DNA from: Thermoleophilia bacterium
Lineage (GTDB): Bacteria; Actinomycetota; Thermoleophilia; Gaiellales; SKUG01
DNA: 14,032 bases
Assembly: GCA_020438525.1 (NCBI GenBank)
Contig: JAGQUL010000017.1
Coordinates: 1 to 14,032 of the forward strand
Direction: 5' to 3'
The notes below the pieces were generated by a model that made no database searches, was not told the origin of the DNA, and worked only from the letters and a program-made list of their open reading frames with translations. A program made the position numbers and the translations under genes. Positions 1 to 6,451 of this stretch are shown here, in pieces; positions within the stretch are counted from its first letter, which is position 1; each line of letters opens with the position of its first letter.

Positions 1-784
1 CATCGCGCAGCGAGTTGCCGTCACCCGCGAAGTAGGTGGCCTCGAGGTCGCGTGGATGCATCGAGCCGCCGGTGCGGAGCGTGCAGATCTCCCAGTTGTG
101 GCTCGCGGCGACGAAGTCGGCGTAGCGGATGCCGGTGCCGTCGCTGCGCGCCTCGAGCACCATCGCGCTGCCGGCGTCGCCGAAGGTGTAGCCGGCGAAC
201 GCCTGCTTCATCTGCTCCCAGTCGCGGATCTCCCAGCGGACCGCGAGGCTCGGACACTCGCCCGTGCAGACGAGCACGCGTCGATACTGCCCCGCGCGGA
301 TCAGCGAGTCGGCGACCTGCATGCCGTTCATGAACGAGTTGCAGGCATTCTTGACGTCGAAGACCATCGCCTTCGATCCGAGCTTCATGCTCACGATGTG
401 GCTGGTGGCCGGCTCGATCAGGTCCTGGCTCGACGACGCGAAGATGATCAGGTCGAGGTCCTTCGCCGTGATGCCGGCCTGCTCCATGGCACGCTCGGCG
501 GCGCGGACCGCGAGGTCGCTCGCGTCGTCGTCGGGATGCTTGATGCGTCGCTCGCGCACGCCCGTGAGCTTCTCCACGATCCCGGGCGCCGGCTCGAAGC
601 CGTGCGCGCGGCTCGCCTCCGCGATTCGTTGCTCGACGTCGGCGCTGGTCAGCACCTGTTCCGGCAGGTACGACGCCACGCCGGCGATCGCTGCACGGAC
701 CTGCGGTCGCGCCCGCCGCGTGATTACCGGTCGCGACTGTCGAACCAGTCCCGGTCGCCGAGCTCCTCTCGGAGTTGCGGTCAT
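1..784 (-). CDS. 3-oxoacyl-ACP synthase III family protein (FabH/OleA-like ketosynthase), C-terminus cut by window edge
   Basis: The first 261 codons of a thiolase-fold condensing enzyme are present; the 3' part lies outside the window. Ketosynthase III enzymes join an acyl-CoA starter to malonyl-ACP (FabH) or two acyl chains (OleA-like) in the cytoplasm. After an unusual Arg-rich leader of about 30 residues come the usual start of the fold (AAIAGVASYLPE, residues 31-42), the GVRERR segment (75-80), an IIFASSS strand (113-119), the nucleophile motif DVKNACNSFMNG with Cys148, and YTFGDAGSAMVL (199-210). The catalytic His and Asn fall beyond the edge. The ATG at 784 has a good Shine-Dalgarno (GAGGTGGAG, 788-796); a GTG three codons upstream is an alternative. 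The NACNSF context is closer to my memory of OleA-type enzymes than to FabH, where AACAGF or AACSGF is usual, so the specific reaction is open. It is divergent from a lipid-type RND transporter, which suggests a lipid role. The family call is confident; the substrate is not. Confidence 0.85.
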   Translation of the reverse strand, partial: MTATPRGARRPGLVRQSRPVITRRARPQVRAAIAGVASYLPEQVLTSADVEQRIAEASRAHGFEPAPGIVEKLTGVRERRIKHPDDDASDLAVRAAERAMEQAGITAKDLDLIIFASSSQDLIEPATSHIVSMKLGSKAMVFDVKNACNSFMNGMQVADSLIRAGQYRRVLVCTGECPSLAVRWEIRDWEQMKQAFAGYTFGDAGSAMVLEARSDGTGIRYADFVAASHNWEICTLRTGGSMHPRDLEATYFAGDGNSLRD

Positions 785-1017
785 CTGCTCCACCTCGCGT
801 GTCTGCCACCCCACGCGGAGCAACCTTCCCGAACGTGGTCGTCGATCGTCGACCACCGCTCCGCACGCTTGCCAGTTCTTCGCACGACGGGTCACGGCCG
901 TTTCACGGCCTCGACGCGGCCACGCGTTGGCCGCAACCGAAGCCCGATTCTCCGCACGAGCGCCCCGCGCGTGGAAACGACCACGCCGCGCGCGTCGATG
1001 AGCAGGCGGCGGGTCTC
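785..1017. promoter_or_regulatory. Divergent intergenic region with inverted and direct repeats
   Basis: These 233 bp separate the divergent ketosynthase and MMPL genes and should hold both promoters. By eye it contains: an inverted repeat GTGGTCG-N8-CGACCAC (835-856); an 8-bp direct repeat TCACGGCC at 892-899 and 903-910, an 11-bp period that also forms the hairpin GGCCGT-TTC-ACGGCC (896-910); and a perfect stem GCGGCCA-CGCGT-TGGCCGC (916-934). A frame without stops runs through it into the transporter gene, but it reads as low-complexity Arg/Pro-rich sequence and overlaps the divergent start, so I treat the region as non-coding. I see no confident -35/-10 pair. The repeats could be regulator sites or leader structure of the transporter mRNA. 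Confidence 0.5.
788..796 (-). promoter_or_regulatory. Shine-Dalgarno of the ketosynthase III gene
   Basis: The minus strand reads GAGGTGGAG, with AGGTGG ending 5 nt before the ATG at 784. It supports that start codon. It is one of the few clear ribosome binding sites in the window; most other genes here lack one. Confidence 0.6.
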
Positions 1018-3435
1018 GTGACGGGAAAGGGGTACCACGCCATCCTCTGGGCACTTGCATGCATCGCGGCGATCGTCGTCGTGTACCTGATCCGGCCGCC
1101 ACGCGCGCGCCCGGTGCCTGCACGCGTGGTGCCCGGCGATCGCGTGTCGACGAGCGACGGGCTCGCCGGCACGGTCGTCGAGGTCGACGGCGCCTTCGCG
1201 CTCGTCGATGCCGGCGAGGGCCGGTGGGCGTGGGCGCAGTGCGCCGAGCTCATGACCGATCACGGCAACGATCCGGGGAGCCTGCCCGGCGACGTGAGCG
1301 GACGTACCGCAGCCGTCGCCACGTCACCGTCGACGCTGCCCGAGGCGGGGACCGGCCTCGCACGATTCGGCGAGTCCGTGTTCGCGGCTCGTCGCACGAT
1401 CCTCTGGGGCTGGCTCGTGATGGTGCTCTGCTGCATGCCGCTTGCCGGCACCGCGGAGAAGTCGTTCATCCAGGGTGGGTTCCTGATCAAGGACGGCGAG
1501 GCGATCAAGGTGCTCGACGAGGTCCGCGACGACTTCCAGATGCCCGTCGGTCGCGAGATCGTGATCGTTCCGGGCCCGATCGACGAGGCCAAGCCACGGA
1601 TCGAGAAGCTGCTGCCGCAGCTGTATGCGGTGCCGCACGTGCTGGCGGTCAGCGAACCACGCGCATCGAACGACGGCAAGCTCGTCGCGGTGACGATCAT
1701 GTTCGACGACACCGACGACCGGATCCTCGACTCCTACGAGCCGATCCTCGATGTCTGGCACGCCGCCGGCTACACGGGCAAGGACCTGCAGGTCGCCGGC
1801 ACGCCGGCCGTGGCGGCCGACACCACCACCCAGACGAAGAAGGACCTGACGAAGGCCGAGTCGATCGGCGCGCCGCTCGCGCTCATCGTCCTGCTGTTCG
1901 TGTTCGGCTCGGTCGTGTCGGCGGTCGTGCCGCTGCTGATCGGCATCGCATCGGTGATCATCACGCTGGCCGTGCTGCACCTGCTCTCGATACCGCTCGG
2001 CCTCTCGATCTTCGTCATGAACATCGCGTCGATGCTCGGCCTGGGGCTCGGCATCGACTACTCCCTGCTCGGCGTGTCGCGCTTCCGTGAGGAGCTCGCC
2101 GCCGGTCGCAGCGTACGCGAGGCGACCGTCACCACCGTCGCCACGTCGGGCCGGGCCGCCGCGATCAGCGGAGTCGCGGTCGTTGCCGGCGTGGCAGCGC
2201 TCGCGGCGATCCCGCTTCCGGTGCTGGTCTCGATCTCGATCGGCGCGGTGGTCGTGGTGTGCATCAGCGTGCTCGCATCGCTCACGCTGCTGCCCGCCGT
2301 TCTCGCGACGCTCGGACACGGCATCGAGCGCTTCAAGGTTCGGCGCGTGGAGCTTGCCGGCGATCCCACACGAAGCAGGTGGTACCGCCTCGCTCACATG
2401 GTGATGCGTCGACCGGGAATCTCGATCTTCGGCGGGGTCACCCTGCTCGTGCTGCTCGCAAGCCCGGTGCTCGGCGCACACCTCGAGGTTCCTCACGACG
2501 ACATCATCCCGGGCGATGCGCCGTCGGCGGTCGCGCGCCACACGCTCGAGGACCGCTTCGGCGAGCAGATCGAGTCGCCGGTGATCCTGATCGTCGACAG
2601 CGCCGACGCGAAGGTCCTCGACCAGGTCCAGCAGCTCGCGCTCGGGGTCGATCACCTCCGGCGCGCCGAGGTGATCAAGGTCGACGAGCGACGTGGCCGC
2701 TCGCTCGTCAACGTCTACGGCGACACGGCGATGGGAACGGGCGGCGCGGTGTCCCGGCAGGTCGCCCGCGACGTGCAGGCGCTCGACTTCCCGGTCGACG
2801 TGATGGTAAGCGGCCAGGGGGCGGGCGAGATCGAGTTCCTCGACGTGATCACGAGCAACATGCCGCACACGCTGATCCTGATGTTCGTCTCGACGCTCGT
2901 GATCCTCTCCGTCGCGTTCCGCTCGCTGACGCTGCCGTTCAAGGCGATCATCCTCGACACGCTCTCCATCCTCGCCAGCCTCGGCGTGGTGGTGATGGTG
3001 TTCCAGGACGGGCGCGGCATCGGCCTGCTCGGCAGCGAGCCGCTCGGATACACCGAGGCGACGATCCCGATCATCCTGTTCTGCCTGCTCTTCGGACTCT
3101 CGATGGACTACGAGGTGTTCATGCTCGCCAAGGTCACCGAGCTGTACCAGTCAGGGCTCGACGATCGCGAGGCCACCGCACGCGGCGTGGCGGCGACCGC
3201 GCCGCTCGTGACGGGCGCGGCGCTCATCCTGATCGCGATCGGCATCGCGTTCGCCACGACCGAGCTGATCCTGGTCAAGCAGATCGGCTTCGGCATGGCG
3301 GTCGCGCTGGCGCTCGATGCCACCATCGTGCGCGTGCTGCTGCTGCCGGCGACCATGCGCTGGCTCGGGCCGGCAAACTGGTGGATGCCGGAGGCCCTGC
3401 AGCGGCGGGTGCCGCGCGTCGAGTGGGCGCACTGA
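1018..3435 (+). CDS. MMPL/RND family transporter with N-terminal YajC-like TM-barrel extension
   Basis: A large inner-membrane protein (805 aa from GTG 1018) of the MmpL/RND superfamily, which uses the proton gradient to export lipids or other hydrophobic compounds. Two related halves are visible, each with one leading helix, an extracytoplasmic domain and a helix bundle. The signature Asp-Tyr motif occurs in both: GLGIDYSLLGVSRFREE (about residues 344-360) and FGLSMDYEVFMLAKVTE (about 693-709). Before the first MMPL helix (about 129-146) there is an extra helix (8-25), a basic segment, and a small domain (about 38-78) with the pattern GDRVSTSDGLAGTVVEVDG, resembling YajC or a PRC-type barrel. 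Positive residues flank the domain on both sides, so it should be cytoplasmic. Start choice is uncertain: no strong Shine-Dalgarno precedes GTG 1018, the other in-frame starts are GTG 835 and ATG 775, and the latter two lie in the repeat-rich intergenic region. Divergent from a ketosynthase, hence perhaps exporter of its product. The transporter family is certain; the substrate is unknown. Confidence 0.9.
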   Translation: MTGKGYHAILWALACIAAIVVVYLIRPPRARPVPARVVPGDRVSTSDGLAGTVVEVDGAFALVDAGEGRWAWAQCAELMTDHGNDPGSLPGDVSGRTAAVATSPSTLPEAGTGLARFGESVFAARRTILWGWLVMVLCCMPLAGTAEKSFIQGGFLIKDGEAIKVLDEVRDDFQMPVGREIVIVPGPIDEAKPRIEKLLPQLYAVPHVLAVSEPRASNDGKLVAVTIMFDDTDDRILDSYEPILDVWHAAGYTGKDLQVAGTPAVAADTTTQTKKDLTKAESIGAPLALIVLLFVFGSVVSAVVPLLIGIASVIITLAVLHLLSIPLGLSIFVMNIASMLGLGLGIDYSLLGVSRFREELAAGRSVREATVTTVATSGRAAAISGVAVVAGVAALAAIPLPVLVSISIGAVVVVCISVLASLTLLPAVLATLGHGIERFKVRRVELAGDPTRSRWYRLAHMVMRRPGISIFGGVTLLVLLASPVLGAHLEVPHDDIIPGDAPSAVARHTLEDRFGEQIESPVILIVDSADAKVLDQVQQLALGVDHLRRAEVIKVDERRGRSLVNVYGDTAMGTGGAVSRQVARDVQALDFPVDVMVSGQGAGEIEFLDVITSNMPHTLILMFVSTLVILSVAFRSLTLPFKAIILDTLSILASLGVVVMVFQDGRGIGLLGSEPLGYTEATIPIILFCLLFGLSMDYEVFMLAKVTELYQSGLDDREATARGVAATAPLVTGAALILIAIGIAFATTELILVKQIGFGMAVALALDATIVRVLLLPATMRWLGPANWWMPEALQRRVPRVEWAH

Positions 3436-3455
3436 GCGGCTCGGACCGCGCGCCC
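3425..3455. terminator. Candidate bidirectional terminator between convergent genes
   Basis: GGGCGC (3425-3430) pairs with GCGCCC (3450-3455), enclosing a second stem GCGG (3436-3439) / CCGC (3446-3449) with loop CTCGGA and a 5-nt bulge holding the transporter stop codon. It sits between the MMPL stop (3435) and the RlpA-like stop (3455). There is no T-tract, which is common in high-GC actinomycetes. Support is from base pairing only. Confidence 0.35.
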
Positions 3456-4378
3456 TACGCCACGACGCTGATCGTGACGGGCGACAGGGTCACACCGATT
3501 GCCTCCGCAGCTGCGCGCGAGAGGTCGATGATGCGGCCGGCAACGAACGGGCCGCGGTCGTTGATCCGCACCTGGATCGATCCGCGCGGTCCGCTGACCG
3601 TCACCCACGTTCCGAACGGCAGGAAGCGATGTGCCGCCGTGAACGCCTGCGGGTCGTAGACCTCGCCGTCGGCGGTGTTCTGGCCGGCGAACGAGTCGTG
3701 GTAGTAGGACGCGATACCGCTCTGCGTGAATCCGATCGGCTGGTTCGGCGACACGCCACCCCCGCCGCTCGCCTGGACCACGGTGGTCTCCGGGTGCCCG
3801 ACCTTCGGAAGGAGCGGCGAGTCGGCGATCCGCGCCATGTTCGCCGCCTCGCGTCGCGCGGCGGCGGCCTTGGCCTCGGCTGCGCTGAGCCGCTCCCGGG
3901 AGTCCTGCACGACCTTCTCGAGGTGCGTGATCCTTCGCTCGAGCGTGGCGCGACGACGGATCAGGCGCGTGCGCTTGCGATCGAGCTTGCGCCACCGAAC
4001 GAGCAGCTTCGAGTCGTTTCTGGCAACGCGATCGAGCGCGTCCAGCGACCGACCGACGTCGCGCATCGACTCGCCGCTCGCCATGCGCTCGATGGTGCTG
4101 CCGCCGTCGCCGTACTTGTAGATCGCGACGAGCCGCGCCTCGACCTCCGTGCGCAGGCGCTGGTGCTCGCCGCGGATGCGGCGAAGCTCGGAGCGAACGT
4201 CGACGAGCTCGTCGCGCGAGGCGGCAAGCGAATCGACGTCGTCGGCGAGTTGCGCGGCAAGGCTGGCAACGGTCGGCGTCGCGGCCTGTGCGACGAAGGT
4301 TGGGAGGACCGTCAGCACCAGGACCGCACACGCGACGAGCGCGAGGACGCGGCGTCGTGTCAGGCATGGGGAAACCAT
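3455..4378 (-). CDS. Secreted RlpA-like lytic transglycosylase with PcsB-type coiled-coil domain
   Basis: A 307-aa exported protein. Residues 1-32 are a signal peptide (Arg-rich start, hydrophobic stretch 11-29, QAA cleavage region). Residues about 35-185 form a charged coiled coil whose middle (ARLVAIYKYGDGGSTIERM, 81-99) resembles the regulatory loop of PcsB/EnvC-type cell-wall hydrolases. The C-terminus (219-307) is an RlpA double-psi beta-barrel: GIASYY, TADGE, TAAHRFLPFGT, RINDRGPF, GRIIDLS. The catalytic Glu239, His250 and Asp274 known from RlpA are all present. RlpA enzymes cut glycan strands lacking stem peptides, usually at the septum. The frame stays open upstream to 4648, but ATG 4378 gives a clean signal peptide and sits just after a promoter, so the extension is rejected. 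There is no Shine-Dalgarno; the transcript is probably near-leaderless. It is convergent with the MMPL gene and divergent from the GH/LOX fusion gene. Confidence 0.88.
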   Translation of the reverse strand: MVSPCLTRRRVLALVACAVLVLTVLPTFVAQAATPTVASLAAQLADDVDSLAASRDELVDVRSELRRIRGEHQRLRTEVEARLVAIYKYGDGGSTIERMASGESMRDVGRSLDALDRVARNDSKLLVRWRKLDRKRTRLIRRRATLERRITHLEKVVQDSRERLSAAEAKAAAARREAANMARIADSPLLPKVGHPETTVVQASGGGGVSPNQPIGFTQSGIASYYHDSFAGQNTADGEVYDPQAFTAAHRFLPFGTWVTVSGPRGSIQVRINDRGPFVAGRIIDLSRAAAEAIGVTLSPVTISVVA

Positions 4379-4620
4379 GTGGAGCGCGGACCATAGGAGC
4401 GACCTGTCGGCACGGTCAAGGCCATCCGAGTCCGAACAGGCCGCGCTCGCGATCACCTGCACGCCACCAATTTTCCGGAATTCCACGTCATACAGCCGAA
4501 AATGACGGATCGGACGCACGGCCTCCCGCATGGCCCACCACCGATTGCACAATAGTTCGCTTGCTCGAATTTGCGCGGCGGCCATCGCACAATGCCGCGC
4601 CGGCGTGATACATACCGCCA
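4379..4620. promoter_or_regulatory. Divergent intergenic region, AT-richer than surroundings, with palindromes
   Basis: These 242 bp separate the RlpA-like and GH/LOX genes. The stretch 4465-4620 is clearly AT-richer than the rest of the window. It contains the overlapping palindromes TTCCGGAA (4473-4480) and GGAATTCC (4477-4484), an inverted repeat CGTCA-N12-TGACG (4486-4507), and the heptamer GCACAAT twice, 40 bp apart (4547-4553, 4587-4593). The rightward gene has no Shine-Dalgarno. An extended -10-like TGATACAT (4606-4613) ends 7 nt before its ATG, but there is no matching -35. No coding sequence is evident. Confidence 0.45.
4390..4419 (-). promoter_or_regulatory. Sigma70-type promoter of the RlpA-like gene
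   Basis: On the minus strand, TTGACC (4414-4419) is followed after 18 nt by TATGGT (4390-4395). Five of six -35 bases and four of six -10 bases match consensus. The expected transcription start, about 7 nt downstream, lies near 4383, only about 5 nt before the ATG at 4378. The mRNA would be almost leaderless, consistent with the lack of a Shine-Dalgarno. Confidence 0.5.
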
Positions 4621-6450
4621 ATGCAGCAGCCGCTACCCGACGCACCATCGAACCTGTCCCTCTTCACGCGCGCACGCACACGCTCGCGAAATGTCGTCGT
4701 CGCCACGACGACCGCGATCGTCGTGGCGCTGATCGTCGCGCTCGCGGCGACCACGCCCGGCTCCAGCGCCGCTGCCGGTTCCACCACCAGGCCGGCGGCG
4801 CCGATCCCGGCGGTCGGAGCGAGCTGGTTCGCGCTCGGCGCCAGCCTGCCCTGGTACCAGCGCGGCTGCGACTTCGGCTGCGGTGCCGGTCGCGGCGTGC
4901 AGGGCACGACGACGCGACTGGAGCCGATCCTCCGCACGATGTCGCGCCGCGGTGTGCGCGTGGTCCGTTGGGAGCTCTTCCCCAGCCAGGCGTGGCAGGT
5001 GCGGCGCGACGCGGACGGGACCCCGAGCTCGCTCGCACCGGAGGTGCTCGAAGACCTGGATGCAGCGGTCGCGCTCGCACGACGACACGACCTGTACCTG
5101 CTGCCCGTGGTGTTTCCGGATCCCGATCGACTCCTCGCAACCTGGTTCACCGACGACGCCCAGTCGGCGAAGCTCGCCGCGGTCCTGCGACCGATGTTCG
5201 CCCGCTACTCCTCCGAGCCGCACGTCCTGGGCTGGGAGCTCGTGTCACGCACCGAACGTGTCGCCGATCAGGGCAACGCGAGCTCCGAGCAGCTCCGCCG
5301 CCATGCCCGCAACCTCGTCCGGGCGCTCGAGCTCGTCGCGCCGAACCGGCTGGCGTTTGCCGGGCCGTCCGACGTGTCCCGCATCGATGTCTGGACCGGC
5401 CTCGGCTTCGACGCCTTCGATCCGCACGACCCGGCCGGCTCGACCGGCGACGCATGCGCATCGTGTCGCACCGCTGCCGACGTCAGGAAGGCCGAGGGCG
5501 CCGATGCACCGATCATGATCGGGGCGTTCGACGTCGCCACGCAGGCCGAGGGCATCGCACGGCTCGACGCGTACGTCCGCAACGGCTACGGCGGCGCGCT
5601 CGCATGGTCGTGGCGCGGGATCGGATACCCCGACCACCCCGAGCGCACCACGCGCATGCCCGATGTCGCGACCTGGAACCTCCACTACGCCCAGCCGAAC
5701 ACCGGCCCGCGCGCACGCCCGCTCAACCCGTGCTACGGCCCGCGGGTCAAGGCGTACCTCTGCCCCAACCTGCAGATGGGAGCGCCCGCGAACTTCTTCC
5801 TCGGCCGCCGGGGGGGTCGCACCGTGCTGTTCAGCCGCAACTCGATCAACAGCCGCGGAATCGGCCCGGCGTCGCTCCACGGCGTTCGCAACGGCCGATA
5901 CACGATGGCCGCCAGGCAGGTGATCCACCTGCGCAACGGCCGCACCGAGCTGATCCCCACCGGTGCGAAGCTGCTGTTCAAGGCGATCCCGGGCCAGTAC
6001 CGATACTGGAAGTGGAATGGCGCCGCGCGCATGGAGCTGTGGCGGCTCGATTCGACCGGGCGTGCCGTGACGCGCGTTCGCGTCGGCCCGAAGACGGTCT
6101 ACTGCCTGCGCGACCTGAAGCGAACCGCGCCGGCAATGTCCCGCTCGCCGCGCGGCATGGTGTTTCCCGGCTGCAGCCAGCGTCTGTCGCAGCGCTCGGT
6201 CACGCTCGGCACGTCGGTCGGGTGGAGCGACATCTACCCGTCCACGTACCACGAGAACTGGGTCGACGTGACCGGCCTGCGCGGCTGCTTCGCGTACGTG
6301 CACATCGCCGATCCCACGAACGTGATCTACGAGTCGAACGAGGACGACAACACGTCGCAGGCGGTCGTGAAGCTGCCGTTCACCGGCTCCAACCGCGGCT
6401 GTCCGGGCGCACGCCCGCTGCCCACGGTCGGCGAGACGGGAACGTACTGA
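4621..6450 (+). CDS. Secreted fusion: glycoside-hydrolase-like TIM barrel plus lysyl-oxidase-like domain, both apparently degenerate
   Basis: A 609-aa exported protein. A hydrophobic segment (24-46) after a basic N-terminus is a signal peptide or anchor. Residues about 65-335 read as a TIM barrel of the GH5/GH39 type: VRVVRWELF (112-120), LYLLPVVFPDPD (158-169), VLGWELVSR (202-210), PIMIGAFDV (297-305) and GGALAWSWRG (324-333). The usual acid/base Asn-Glu after strand 4 is Ser209-Arg210, and the usual nucleophile Glu in strand 7 is Ala302. Residues about 455-587 match the lysyl oxidase fold: RMELWRL, VYCLRDL, SVGWSDIYPSTYHENWVDVTG and ESNEDDN, but the copper-binding HWH motif is YWK (462-464). 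It may therefore bind carbohydrate or protein rather than catalyse. There are many Cys residues (83, 87, 279, 282, 371, 381, 495, 518, 556, 593), consistent with disulfides outside the cell. Its stop is 1 nt before the next ATG, so the two genes are coupled. Confidence 0.8.
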   Translation: MQQPLPDAPSNLSLFTRARTRSRNVVVATTTAIVVALIVALAATTPGSSAAAGSTTRPAAPIPAVGASWFALGASLPWYQRGCDFGCGAGRGVQGTTTRLEPILRTMSRRGVRVVRWELFPSQAWQVRRDADGTPSSLAPEVLEDLDAAVALARRHDLYLLPVVFPDPDRLLATWFTDDAQSAKLAAVLRPMFARYSSEPHVLGWELVSRTERVADQGNASSEQLRRHARNLVRALELVAPNRLAFAGPSDVSRIDVWTGLGFDAFDPHDPAGSTGDACASCRTAADVRKAEGADAPIMIGAFDVATQAEGIARLDAYVRNGYGGALAWSWRGIGYPDHPERTTRMPDVATWNLHYAQPNTGPRARPLNPCYGPRVKAYLCPNLQMGAPANFFLGRRGGRTVLFSRNSINSRGIGPASLHGVRNGRYTMAARQVIHLRNGRTELIPTGAKLLFKAIPGQYRYWKWNGAARMELWRLDSTGRAVTRVRVGPKTVYCLRDLKRTAPAMSRSPRGMVFPGCSQRLSQRSVTLGTSVGWSDIYPSTYHENWVDVTGLRGCFAYVHIADPTNVIYESNEDDNTSQAVVKLPFTGSNRGCPGARPLPTVGETGTY

Positions 6451-6451
6451 C

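Noticed and set aside
775..1017. 81-codon N-terminal extension of the MMPL transporter
   Set aside because: It overlaps the start of the divergent ketosynthase, holds the repeat cluster, and reads as Arg/Pro-rich non-domain sequence. GTG 1018 directly precedes the first helix. GTG 835 cannot be fully excluded.
1324..2868. 514-codon minus-strand open frame inside the transporter gene
   Set aside because: Composition is Arg/His/Asp-rich and without motifs, while the plus strand carries a clear RND transporter.
4379..4648. 90-codon upstream extension of the RlpA-like protein
   Set aside because: It would hide the signal peptide, crosses the promoter at 4390-4419 and overlaps the divergent gene start.
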